From the NCBI GenBank assembly GCA_035627615.1, contig DASPLL010000031.1:1-64000 (forward strand): a DNA stretch of 64,000 nt, read 5' to 3'. The stretch is from BRH-c25 sp035627615 (GTDB lineage: Bacteria; Bacillota; Clostridia; Lutisporales; Lutisporaceae). Positions 8,347-16,901 of the stretch are shown one piece after another (position 1 is the stretch's first letter; every line of letters begins with the position of its first letter). The position numbers were made by a program, and so were the translations under genes. The notes below the pieces were generated by a model, which was not told the DNA's origin, did no database searches, and was given only the letters and a program-made list of their open reading frames with translations.

Positions 8347-9747
8347 ATGAAAAAATTTATGGATGAAAACTTTCTGCTTAATAATCCCGCAGCTGTAGAG
8401 CTATATCATAACTATGCCGCTTCAATGCCGATTATTGATTATCATTGCCATATCAGTCCTAAGGAAATATACGAAAATAAACGTTTTGACAATTTAACCG
8501 AAGTGTGGCTAAACGGGGACCATTATAAATGGAGGTTGATGAGGATAAACGGGATCGATGAACGATACATAACCGGAGACGCCGAGGATTACAGCAAGTT
8601 TATGGCCTGGGCCGAAACAGTTCCGGCAGCTGTTGGTAACCCGGTTTATCACTGGACTCATCTGGAGCTGCAGAGATATTTCGGAATTTATGATATACTG
8701 AATGAAAAAACAGCCGCCGCCATATGGGATAAAGCCAATAAGCTGCTGAACAGCGATGGATTGAGCGTACAGAGTCTTATAAAAAAGTCAAACGTAAAGG
8801 TCATATGCACAACGGATGACCCTGTCGACTCGCTGGAATATCATATAAAGCTTAAGAATGAAGCCTGCCCGGATGTAAAGGTGCTGCCTGCGATGCGGCC
8901 TGATAAGGCGCTTCAGATAAACAGCGAGAGTTTTATACCGTGGATCGGGAAACTGGAGCAGGCGGCGGGCCGGGATATTGACAATTACGAGGACTTTTTA
9001 TCAGCCCTTGAGGAAAGGATAATGTTCTTCCATTCCATAGGCTGCAGAATATCGGATCATGCAATTGACGATATGTATTATGAGGAAGCGGATATGGGCG
9101 AGGTCAGCAGCATATTCAAGAATGCAAGGTCCGGAAATAAAATAAGTAAAATCGAGGAATTGAGATATAAGACATACACCCTGAAGTTTTTCGCACGGAA
9201 ATATGCTGAGTTGAACTGGGCAATGCAACTCCATATCAATGCATTAAGAAACACTAATTCCAAAATGTTCAGGGTTTTAGGCCCTGATTCAGGGTATGAT
9301 TCAGTCAATGACAGCAGTGTGGCAGTTCCATTGTCGAAGCTCCTGGACTCCCTGGAAAAGGAGGGCTGCCTCCCAAGAGTGGTTTTATATACATTGAACA
9401 GCAAAGATAATTATGTTATTTCCTCATTGCTGGCGAATTTTTGCGGCAGTGGGATTGCCGGACAGCTTCAGTTCGGAGCTGCATGGTGGTTCAATGACAG
9501 TAAGGAGGGCATGGTTGATCAAATGAAAGCTCTTGCAAATGTGGGACTGCTAAGCCGGTTCGTGGGTATGCTGACAGATTCAAGAAGCTTTTTATCCTAC
9601 ACAAGACATGAATACTTCAGGAGAATATTATGCAATCTGCTTGGAGAGTGGGCAGAAAACGGAGAAGTACCGTATGATATGGAGCTTCTGGGTAAAATGG
9701 TGCAGGATATTTCCTATAACAATGCCAGGGACTATTTTGGGCTATAG
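8347..9747 (+). CDS. uxaC: Uronate (glucuronate/galacturonate) isomerase
   Basis: A 466-residue isomerase that interconverts D-galacturonate with D-tagaturonate (and D-glucuronate with D-fructuronate), the first step of hexuronate catabolism. It is collinear with E. coli UxaC: 'FMDENFLL' start, metal-binding 'DYHCHISP', 'WLNGDHYKWRLMR', 'VGNPVYHWTHLEL', 'ICTTDDPVDSLEYH' and the 'QLHINALRN' segment. ATG at 8347 is favoured over upstream starts because AGAGGTGG sits eight bases away and the alignment begins here. It is the first gene after the operator-controlled promoter. Confidence 0.95.
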   Translation: MKKFMDENFLLNNPAAVELYHNYAASMPIIDYHCHISPKEIYENKRFDNLTEVWLNGDHYKWRLMRINGIDERYITGDAEDYSKFMAWAETVPAAVGNPVYHWTHLELQRYFGIYDILNEKTAAAIWDKANKLLNSDGLSVQSLIKKSNVKVICTTDDPVDSLEYHIKLKNEACPDVKVLPAMRPDKALQINSESFIPWIGKLEQAAGRDIDNYEDFLSALEERIMFFHSIGCRISDHAIDDMYYEEADMGEVSSIFKNARSGNKISKIEELRYKTYTLKFFARKYAELNWAMQLHINALRNTNSKMFRVLGPDSGYDSVNDSSVAVPLSKLLDSLEKEGCLPRVVLYTLNSKDNYVISSLLANFCGSGIAGQLQFGAAWWFNDSKEGMVDQMKALANVGLLSRFVGMLTDSRSFLSYTRHEYFRRILCNLLGEWAENGEVPYDMELLGKMVQDISYNNARDYFGL

Positions 9748-9796
9748 GAAATATATTATAAACAATATCGAAGGTAAAGGGGGATAAGACTCTATA

Positions 9797-10798
9797 ATGG
9801 GAATAACGATAAAAGAAATAGCAAAATTGGCGAAGGTTTCACATACTACAGTTTCCAGAGCATTGAATGACAGTCCCTTTATAAATCAGGAAACCAAGGA
9901 TAGAATACTCGAAATTGCAAAGCGGCTCAACTATGTTCCAAACTTTAATGCTAAAAGCCTGGTGCTCCAAAAATCCCATAATATAGGGCTGTTTTTCTCA
10001 ACCATAAGCAAGGGTACTTCTTCAAGCTTCTTTCATGAGACAGTCATTGGAGTGAACAATGTAATAAAAAACAAGTATAACCTGTCCGTTCAGGGGATAG
10101 ATGATTATAATAACTACCTGTCTTTGGACAGCAGCCGGTTTGACGGCATTATCATAATGAGCCAGATGGATAGCGACAATGCATTCATTTATAAAGTGGT
10201 GGAAAAATCAATTCCCCTTGTGATATTGAACAGGGAGTCGAATATTGATTCTGTAGTAAATATACTGGCGGCAGAAAAGGAGGGAACTCACTCCGCGGTC
10301 AGATACCTGGTGGAAAACGGCCATAAGGATATAGCCATACTTGAAGGCAAAGAAGGTTTTATATCTACTGTTAATAGGAAGGACGGCTATCTTCAGGCTC
10401 TTATTGAGAACAAAATAGAAATAAGGCAGGATTACATGGTGGGTGGGAATTATGATATTGAAAGCGGGTATCAGGGCATGAAAAAGCTTTTAAGCCTGCC
10501 TGATGTACCGACTGCTGTATTCTGTTCCAATGACAACATGGCGGTAGGCGCTGTAAAGGCTGTTCATGAATCGGAGCGAAAAGTGCCTGAGGACATATCT
10601 ATAATAGGTTTTGATAACAGTGAATTCTGTAAATATGTAACACCTGCGCTGACAACAGTCAAAAAGCCTATTAGGGAAATGAGTACGGAAGGCGCCGGAA
10701 GATTGATGGATATGCTGGAAGGTCATGAGGTCAAGGGAGAAAGGATCTATATTTCAACCGAGCTCATTGTCAGGGAGTCGGTTGCCTGCATAAAATAA
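9797..10798 (+). CDS. LacI-family repressor of the uronate genes
   Basis: A 333-residue LacI/GalR regulator. The N-terminal helix-turn-helix is 'TIKEIAKLAKVSHTTVSRAL' (residues 4-23), followed by the hinge 'LNYVPNFNAKSL' and a periplasmic-binding-type sensor domain with 'DGIIIMSQ', 'VFCSNDNMAVGAV' and 'IIGFDNSEFCKYVTPALTTV'. It lies between uxaC and the hydrolase and transport genes. The palindromic operators before uxaC and, in weaker form, after this gene are its likely targets, with a keto-deoxy-uronate intermediate as probable inducer by analogy with KdgR. Confidence 0.9.
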   Translation: MGITIKEIAKLAKVSHTTVSRALNDSPFINQETKDRILEIAKRLNYVPNFNAKSLVLQKSHNIGLFFSTISKGTSSSFFHETVIGVNNVIKNKYNLSVQGIDDYNNYLSLDSSRFDGIIIMSQMDSDNAFIYKVVEKSIPLVILNRESNIDSVVNILAAEKEGTHSAVRYLVENGHKDIAILEGKEGFISTVNRKDGYLQALIENKIEIRQDYMVGGNYDIESGYQGMKKLLSLPDVPTAVFCSNDNMAVGAVKAVHESERKVPEDISIIGFDNSEFCKYVTPALTTVKKPIREMSTEGAGRLMDMLEGHEVKGERIYISTELIVRESVACIK

Positions 10799-10813
10799 AA
10801 CAATTTTCATTTT

Positions 10814-10831
10814 ATTGTTAACGTGTGCAAA
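10814..10831. promoter_or_regulatory. Degenerate LacI-type operator
   Basis: ATTGTTAACG at 10814 reproduces the left half of the perfect operator before uxaC, while the right half (TGTGCAAA) is only partly symmetric. It lies in the 67-bp gap between the lacI-type gene and the GH105 gene, where an internal regulated promoter would be expected. Confidence 0.35.
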
Positions 10832-10865
10832 AACCTTTCGAGTAGTTATCTATAGGGAGGTGAGA

Positions 10866-11945
10866 GTGTTGCTTGATGAATTCATAGATGTGTACCTTCA
10901 GAATTATCGCAGCTATAAGGACAAATGGAATTATGAAGACGGCTGCGTCCTGAAGGGTTCATGGGACTTGTACAGAAGTACGGGAGCGGAAAAATATAAG
11001 GAGTTTGTTCTGAGATATATTGACGGGTTTATTGACGGAGATGGAAATATCAAGGGTTATGATCCCCGGAGGCATCAATTGGATGATATAAACTCAGGGA
11101 AAGTCCTGTTTGACTTGTTTGGAGTTGTACAGGAATCACGTTTAATAAATGCAATAGAGTGCATGTACAAACAGATAAAAAGTCAGCCCAGGACAAAGGA
11201 CGGTAACTTTTGGCACAAGGATATTTATCCCGATCAGGTATGGCTGGATGGTTTGTACATGGTAATGCCCTTTTACATAAAGTATGAAAAGAAGTTTAAC
11301 AACAGCAGCAATATCCGGGATATTATCAATCAGTTCATCAATGTCCGCAAATATATGAAAAACGAAAAAACAGGTCTTTATTACCACGGATACGATGAGA
11401 GCAGACAGGAAGCCTGGTCGGATAAGGCAACAGGGGTATCCCCAAATTTCTGGGGGCGTGCCGAAGGCTGGTTCATGATGGCTTTGATTGATGTACTGGA
11501 AGAAATGAACGGTATGGCAGCGGAGTTCAAAGAGGAGCTTCTATATATGTTCCGTGAAGCAATAGACAGCCTGCTGAAATATCAGGATACAGCAACGGGT
11601 ATGTGGTATCAGGTAATTGATAAAGGCCAGGCTGAAGGCAATTATCTTGAAGCCTCAGCTACGCTTATGATCGCATACAGCATCCTTAAAGGCTGCAGAC
11701 TGGGTTTTCTGGAGCAGGAGTACAGACAATACGGGGAAAAAGCCTTTAATGGAACTGTTAATAAGTATCTGATACTTGACGGGAACAAGATATCGCTTGT
11801 AGGAATATGCAGCGTGGCGGGTCTGGGCAATTCACCCTACAGGGATGGCAGCTTCAAGTATTATATCTCGGAAAAAATAGTCTCCAACGACCCGAAGGGC
11901 GTGGGTGCATTGCTGATGGTCTATAGCGAGGCTATGCTGACTTGA
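10866..11945 (+). CDS. GH105 unsaturated rhamnogalacturonyl/galacturonyl hydrolase
   Basis: A roughly 359-residue cytoplasmic glycoside hydrolase of family 105 (YteR/YesR type). It removes the unsaturated 4,5-uronic acid from the non-reducing end of oligosaccharides made by pectate or rhamnogalacturonan lyases, by vinyl-ether hydration. The (alpha/alpha)6-barrel signatures are visible: 'DQVWLDGLYMVMPFY' with the catalytic aspartate, 'FWGRAEGWFMMALIDVLE', 'YLEASATLMIAY' and 'GSFKYYISE'. No signal peptide is present, consistent with action on imported oligomers. Start is GTG at 10866 or TTG at 10869 behind AGGGAGG; the listed ATG further upstream lacks a ribosome site. Confidence 0.88.
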   Translation: MLLDEFIDVYLQNYRSYKDKWNYEDGCVLKGSWDLYRSTGAEKYKEFVLRYIDGFIDGDGNIKGYDPRRHQLDDINSGKVLFDLFGVVQESRLINAIECMYKQIKSQPRTKDGNFWHKDIYPDQVWLDGLYMVMPFYIKYEKKFNNSSNIRDIINQFINVRKYMKNEKTGLYYHGYDESRQEAWSDKATGVSPNFWGRAEGWFMMALIDVLEEMNGMAAEFKEELLYMFREAIDSLLKYQDTATGMWYQVIDKGQAEGNYLEASATLMIAYSILKGCRLGFLEQEYRQYGEKAFNGTVNKYLILDGNKISLVGICSVAGLGNSPYRDGSFKYYISEKIVSNDPKGVGALLMVYSEAMLT

Positions 11946-12017
11946 TTGATGCATACTTTTATCTGTCGGGTGTCAAGTTTAAGCTGCGGTCCAATTTATC
12001 CTTAGGAGGTGGTGCTT

Positions 12018-12068
12018 ATGAGAGGGGCAAAAAATAAGAAACCAATGAGCTTCTGGGATCATCAGTGA
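12018..12068 (+). CDS. Small ORF upstream of the sugar-binding protein
   Basis: A 16-codon frame, MRGAKNKKPMSFWDHQ, preceded by TAGGAGGTGG seven bases before its ATG. It ends 35 bp before the binding-protein gene, which has its own strong ribosome site. The peptide is basic at the N-terminus with an aromatic tail. It may be a leader peptide that couples translation to the transporter mRNA, or a true micro-protein. I do not recognise it. Confidence 0.4.
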   Translation: MRGAKNKKPMSFWDHQ

Positions 12069-12103
12069 AGTATTTATATAACTGATTAAAGGAGGAACAG
12101 TCA

Positions 12104-13390
12104 ATGAAAAAGTATTTTGCGTTAATGCTGACCATTTTATTGCTGGCATCAATTTTTATAACATATATACCTGTCGCCGCCAGCAATCCTGTCACCTTAA
12201 GGTTCTCATGGTGGGGAGACGACACAAGACATAAAGCTACCCTTGAGGCAATCAAGCTTTTTGAAGCCAAATATCCCAACATTAAAATCAAGCCTGAATA
12301 TGCCGGCTGGACGGGGTACCAGGATAAACAGACCACCCAGATAGCAGGCGGTACTGCTGCAGATGTGATGCAGATAAACTGGAACTGGCTGCCCGAATAT
12401 TCAAGGGACGGAAACGGATTCTATGATTTGAACCAGGTAGCCAAGGAAGTAGGCTTGGAGAATTTTACAAAAGCCATGCTGGATACGGGTACGGTAAAGG
12501 GAAAGCTGAATGCCATACCTGTAGCCCTGACGGGAAGGGTCTTCTACTTCAACAAGACAATATATGATAAATTCGGCGTGCCCGTTCCCAAGACATGGAA
12601 TGATCTGTTGTATGCACCGGCCAAGTTTGCATATGGCTATTATCCCATCGATTTAAGCGCATATGATGCATGGTTATTGGCAATGACCTATGTGGAACAG
12701 CGTACCGGCAAACAGTTTATAAGTAACGACGGGAAATTGGTATTTACCCAGGATGATATAAGAGTAGGATTGATGTTCTATAAAAACCTTATCGATAGGA
12801 AGGTTGCCGAAACCATACAGGTGAGGACCTCCGAAGGCGGCAACAGTCTGACCCCTGTGGCCCAGCTTCCCAGCTTCCTGGACGGAAAATATGCAGGGAT
12901 ATTTGAATGGACCAGCGCGATTAATAAGTCTGCAAGCCCGCTGGCAGAAAAGAAGATGGAAATGGTATGCGGATATTTACCCAAGGTAGCAGGCTTTAAG
13001 GATTCAGGAGCAATTATAAAACCATCCATGATGTTTGCGATCAATAAGAATTGCAAGTATGCAAAGGAAGCAGCCATGTTCCTGAACTTCATACTGAGTG
13101 ATCCGGCAGGTGCTAAGGCAATGGGTACCAACAGAGGCATACCGGTAAGCAAAGCCGGCTTGGAGGCTTTGAAAGCAGGCGGCCAGATAACGGGACTTGA
13201 ATATGAGGGCATACAGTACCTGATTGCAAATCCGGGAGTTCAATTAAGCCCATATACTGAGAATGCCAAACTGCAGTCTGTGTATCAGCAGACCATCGAG
13301 CAGCTGTCCTACGGCAAGCTTAATGTGGATGGAGCAGCCAAGTATATGTATGATAATGTACAGACGGTTCTGAAACAGATTGTGAAATAG
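12104..13390 (+). CDS. Sugar ABC transporter substrate-binding protein
   Basis: A 428-residue family-1 extracellular solute-binding protein, the receptor for imported oligogalacturonides or related pectin oligomers. It has 'TLRFSWWGDDTRHKATLEAIKLF' (split: SWWGDD, then HKATLEAI), 'GGTAADVMQINWNWLPEYS' and the C-terminal 'FLNFILSDPAGAKAMGTNRGIPVS' element usual for this family. The N-terminus is a classical export signal ending near 'PVAASNP' with no lipobox cysteine. That is unusual for a Gram-positive binding protein, which is normally a lipoprotein. It is followed by a long palindrome and then two permease genes. Confidence 0.9.
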   Translation: MKKYFALMLTILLLASIFITYIPVAASNPVTLRFSWWGDDTRHKATLEAIKLFEAKYPNIKIKPEYAGWTGYQDKQTTQIAGGTAADVMQINWNWLPEYSRDGNGFYDLNQVAKEVGLENFTKAMLDTGTVKGKLNAIPVALTGRVFYFNKTIYDKFGVPVPKTWNDLLYAPAKFAYGYYPIDLSAYDAWLLAMTYVEQRTGKQFISNDGKLVFTQDDIRVGLMFYKNLIDRKVAETIQVRTSEGGNSLTPVAQLPSFLDGKYAGIFEWTSAINKSASPLAEKKMEMVCGYLPKVAGFKDSGAIIKPSMMFAINKNCKYAKEAAMFLNFILSDPAGAKAMGTNRGIPVSKAGLEALKAGGQITGLEYEGIQYLIANPGVQLSPYTENAKLQSVYQQTIEQLSYGKLNVDGAAKYMYDNVQTVLKQIVK

Positions 13391-13413
13391 GCAATGTTTG
13401 CTTAACCATAAAT

Positions 13414-13453
13414 TTAAGAAATTGCATAATCCTAGGATTATGCAATTTCTTAA
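13414..13453. repeat. Perfect 40-nt palindrome between binding protein and permease
   Basis: Two exact 20-base arms meet at CCTAGG (13431-13436). No T-run follows, so a full terminator is unlikely. Stem-loops in this place commonly protect the upstream mRNA and cut downstream expression, giving excess binding protein over permeases. Confidence 0.7.
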
Positions 13454-13504
13454 AGCATATTAACAAGGATAATACTAAACCCTTGTATATGCAAGGAGGG
13501 CTAA

Positions 13505-14395
13505 ATGAAAAAGAAATATATAGGTTTATTATTTATAACACCCTGGCTTTTAGGTTTTGTGGTGTTTACGGTATATCCCTTCATTTCATCTTTTGTATTA
13601 AGCTTTACTGAATACAATATCATAGACCCCCCAAGGTTTGCCGGTTTTAGCAATTATGTAAACATGTTCACCCAGGACCCTGACTTTTGGAACTCAATGC
13701 TTGCAACCTTCAAATACGTATTTTTTACCGTTCCTCTTAAGCTGGCTTTTGCATTGTTTATAGCGTTTATCCTGAACTTTCAGTTAAAAGGGATCAGCCT
13801 ATACAGAACAGCATACTATATACCTTCGATTTTGGGAGGCAATATCGCAATTTCAGTACTGTGGAGATTTTTATTTTCCACCGACGGCTTAGTAAACCAG
13901 TCTGTAGGTATTTTTGGAGTAGAGCCGCTGCCATGGTTTTCTTCAAGCTTTGGGGCAATGGTCACTATAAGTCTTTTAAGAATTTGGGAGTTTGGTTCTG
14001 CAATGCTGATTTTCCTAGCAGCTCTAAAAGAGATACCCACAGATCTGTATGACGCGGCTGCGGTGGACGGTGCAGGTAAAGCAAAGGTGTTCTTCAAAGT
14101 GACAATGCCGCTTTTGACACCCATAATTTTCTTTAATCTTGTCATGCAGATGATTCACGCGTTTCAGGAGTTCAACGGTCCATATATGATTACGGCCGGA
14201 GGACCCATGAAGGAGACCTATCTGTTTTCAATGCTTATTTATGATAATTCCTTCAAGTACTTCAATATGGGCTATGCCAGCGCCATTTCATGGATCTTGT
14301 TTGTAATTATCATGATTTTTACGCTTATGGTATTCAAATCCTCCAGCTACTGGGTATTCTATTCTGATGAGGCAGGTGAAAAAGCGAATGGATAG
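13505..14395 (+). CDS. Sugar ABC transporter permease (MsmF/LplB type)
   Basis: A 296-residue permease with six predicted membrane segments, beginning 'YIGLLFITPWLLGFVVFTVYP'. The cytoplasmic EAA loop that docks the ATPase is at 'IPTDLYDAAAVDGAGKAKVFFKVTMP' (core AAAVDGAGK). It pairs with the next permease to form the channel. AAGGAGG precedes ATG at 13505. No ATP-binding subunit is encoded in this cluster. Confidence 0.92.
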   Translation: MKKKYIGLLFITPWLLGFVVFTVYPFISSFVLSFTEYNIIDPPRFAGFSNYVNMFTQDPDFWNSMLATFKYVFFTVPLKLAFALFIAFILNFQLKGISLYRTAYYIPSILGGNIAISVLWRFLFSTDGLVNQSVGIFGVEPLPWFSSSFGAMVTISLLRIWEFGSAMLIFLAALKEIPTDLYDAAAVDGAGKAKVFFKVTMPLLTPIIFFNLVMQMIHAFQEFNGPYMITAGGPMKETYLFSMLIYDNSFKYFNMGYASAISWILFVIIMIFTLMVFKSSSYWVFYSDEAGEKANG

Positions 14396-15302
14396 CGGAA
14401 ACAAGCTTGCATATGAACAAAATTTCAAGCTGATGGCAAATAAGGAATATAAAAAAAGATTCATAAGAAGAAGGATCAATTTAATTATAAGATACACTAT
14501 ATTGACCCTTGTCGCATTTATAATGCTTTATCCCATCCTCTGGCTGATAGGCGCTTCATTTAAAAGCAACAGTGAGATATTCAGCTCAATAGGCTTTATA
14601 CCCAAGAAAGTAGACTTTACACCCTATGTGAAAGGTTGGGTAACGGGCACCCAGTATACCTTTGCAACCTACTTCCTGAACACTTTCATGATTGTCATAC
14701 CAAAGGTCATCGTAACAGTGATCTCCGTCGTCTTAACCGCCTATGGCTTTGCAAGGTTCAATTTCCCCTGTAAAAAGATACTTTTCGGTATATTGATATC
14801 AACTTTGTTTTTACCCCAGATAGTTACCAGAATACCTATGTACCTGCTATGGAATAAGCTCGGTATGCTGGACAGATTTGCACCTTTGGTGATTCCTTCA
14901 GCCTTTGCCGTTGATGCGTTTTTCGTATTCATGCTGATTCAATTTATGAGGGGAATACCCAGGGAGCTGGACGAGGCGGCAACCATTGACGGCTGCGGGC
15001 CCTTCAGGATCCTGATTGAAATAATAATACCCATACTCAAACCGGCCATCATATCTGTGGCATTATTCCAGTTCATGTGGACTATGAATGATTTCATGGG
15101 CCCATTGATCTATATATCGTCAGTCGAAAAATACCCTGTATCTATTGCGTTGAAAATGGCTATGGATACAACCTCCGGTACATTTGACTGGAACCAGATC
15201 ATAGCAATGTCCATAATTGCTTTGATACCTTCAATCGTCCTGTTCATGTGTGCACAGAAGTATTTTGTGGAGGGGATATCCACCAGCGGGATAAAGGGAT
15301 AA
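14388..15302 (+). CDS. Sugar ABC transporter permease (MsmG/LplC type)
   Basis: A 304-residue second permease of the uronate-oligomer importer. It opens with a basic cytoplasmic segment and 'LTLVAFIMLYPILWLIGASFKS', and carries the EAA loop 'IPRELDEAATIDGCGPFRI' (core EAATIDGCG). ATG at 14388 is chosen because GGCAGGTG lies before it; it overlaps the upstream stop by 8 bp, so translation is coupled. The ATG at 14367 has no ribosome site. Confidence 0.92.
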   Translation: MDSGNKLAYEQNFKLMANKEYKKRFIRRRINLIIRYTILTLVAFIMLYPILWLIGASFKSNSEIFSSIGFIPKKVDFTPYVKGWVTGTQYTFATYFLNTFMIVIPKVIVTVISVVLTAYGFARFNFPCKKILFGILISTLFLPQIVTRIPMYLLWNKLGMLDRFAPLVIPSAFAVDAFFVFMLIQFMRGIPRELDEAATIDGCGPFRILIEIIIPILKPAIISVALFQFMWTMNDFMGPLIYISSVEKYPVSIALKMAMDTTSGTFDWNQIIAMSIIALIPSIVLFMCAQKYFVEGISTSGIKG

Positions 15303-15324
15303 GAAGTGAGGCGGGGTGATGATT

Positions 15325-16890
15325 ATGGTCAGACTGAGTATTGTTTCCATTACATCCAGGACTATATCTCTGGAGCTTGAAAATAAGGAATGCTTTTATA
15401 CAAAAAACAGGATGTATCTATATATAAATGGAGTCAAATCAGGTGAAACAGGTACGAATGTTTTTATAATCAAGGACCTGAAGGCTGATTCGAAATATAC
15501 TGTTTATGTTGAGGACAGTGTTACAAAAGAAAAAAGCAATGAAATCACTGTAACGACCAAAAGTGAGTCTATGGTTGTCAATGTAAAGGATTTCGGAGCA
15601 AAGGGCGATGGCGTAAAGGTCGATACAGCTTCAATCCAGGCAGCAATAGCGGCCTGCCGGCAAGGGGGGCGGGTGTTCTTCCCCGAAGGGACATACCTGG
15701 TATCCCCTATATTTTTAAAGAGCGATATCACCATAGAGCTTGGCAAGGATGCCAGATTGCTTGGAGAGAAGGATAGAGAAAAATATCCTGTCCTGCCGGG
15801 CCTTATTTCATCACATATAGCGGGCGAGGCTTATTATCTGGCTTCCTGGGAAGGAGAGCCGGCTGCTAGCTTTGCCAGCCTTATAACAGGGATTGCTGTA
15901 AAAAACGTAAGTATTACCGGCGAAGGCATTATTGACGGAAATGCAGATTATGATAACTGGTGGCATGACGTAAAGAACAAAATCACTGCATGGCGTCCCA
16001 GAACTATTTTCTTAAACAAATGTGAAAATATTCTGATTGAGGGAATCACCGTAACGAATTCCCCCTCATGGACACTGCATACTTTATTGAGTCAAAATAT
16101 TAAAGTTGTTGGTGTCAATATTGAAAATCCAAAGGATGCGCCCAATACCGACGGGTTTGATCCGGAATCCTGCAGCAATGTACTGGTACTGGGAACAAGG
16201 TTTTCTGTCGGGGATGACTGCATCGCAATAAAGTCCGGCAAATTCAGTACAAGCAGAAAGTATTTTGCTCCATCTTCAGATATTTATATAAGAAATTGCC
16301 TTATGGAGTTTGGGCATGGCGCAGTAGTAATCGGAAGTGAGATGTCCGGCGGTGTCAGAAATGTATATGTTGAAAAATGCATGTTCAGCAGCACCGACAG
16401 GGGGATCAGGATAAAAACAAGAAGAGGCAGGGGAGATACCGGAGTAGTTGATGAAATACATGCCGCGAATTTAATTATGAACAATGTGAAGACGCCCTTT
16501 ACAGTCAATTGCTTTTATTTTTGCGATGCGGACGGCAAGACAGAGTATGTGTGGAGCAAGGAAAAGCTGCCTGTGGATGACAGGACTCCATTTATAGGCA
16601 GCATATATATCAAAGATGTTCATTGCACCGGTACAAAGGTAGCAGCCGGGTTTATATACGGCCTCCCGGAAAGGAAGATTGAGAAGCTGGTCCTGGAAAA
16701 TATACATATACATTTTGACGCCGCTGCTGAAGCAGATTATCCTGAAATGCTGAGCTTTGCAGAACCAATGTGCAGGGAGGGCTTCTACTTTAATAATATA
16801 AAGAAGCTGGCACTTAAGAATATCACATTAGAAAATTCGGTAGGTATTCAATCAGTAAAATTAAATATAGACAGTGAAGAAATATTGTAG
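15325..16890 (+). CDS. GH28 polygalacturonase, intracellular exo-type
   Basis: A roughly 521-residue glycoside hydrolase family 28 enzyme that cleaves galacturonic acid from homogalacturonan oligomers. All family signatures are present in the right-handed beta-helix: 'NTDGFDPESC', 'GDDCIAIKSG', 'GHGAVVIGSE' and 'RGIRIKT'. An N-terminal stretch of about 80 residues looks like a fibronectin-III-type beta-sandwich and precedes the pectate-lyase-like motif 'VKDFGAKGDG'. No signal peptide is seen, so it probably trims imported oligomers. The start is uncertain among GTG 15316, ATG 15319 and ATG 15325; the last has the best spacing. Confidence 0.9.
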   Translation: MVRLSIVSITSRTISLELENKECFYTKNRMYLYINGVKSGETGTNVFIIKDLKADSKYTVYVEDSVTKEKSNEITVTTKSESMVVNVKDFGAKGDGVKVDTASIQAAIAACRQGGRVFFPEGTYLVSPIFLKSDITIELGKDARLLGEKDREKYPVLPGLISSHIAGEAYYLASWEGEPAASFASLITGIAVKNVSITGEGIIDGNADYDNWWHDVKNKITAWRPRTIFLNKCENILIEGITVTNSPSWTLHTLLSQNIKVVGVNIENPKDAPNTDGFDPESCSNVLVLGTRFSVGDDCIAIKSGKFSTSRKYFAPSSDIYIRNCLMEFGHGAVVIGSEMSGGVRNVYVEKCMFSSTDRGIRIKTRRGRGDTGVVDEIHAANLIMNNVKTPFTVNCFYFCDADGKTEYVWSKEKLPVDDRTPFIGSIYIKDVHCTGTKVAAGFIYGLPERKIEKLVLENIHIHFDAAAEADYPEMLSFAEPMCREGFYFNNIKKLALKNITLENSVGIQSVKLNIDSEEIL

Positions 16891-16901
16891 GGGGATAAGT
16901 C

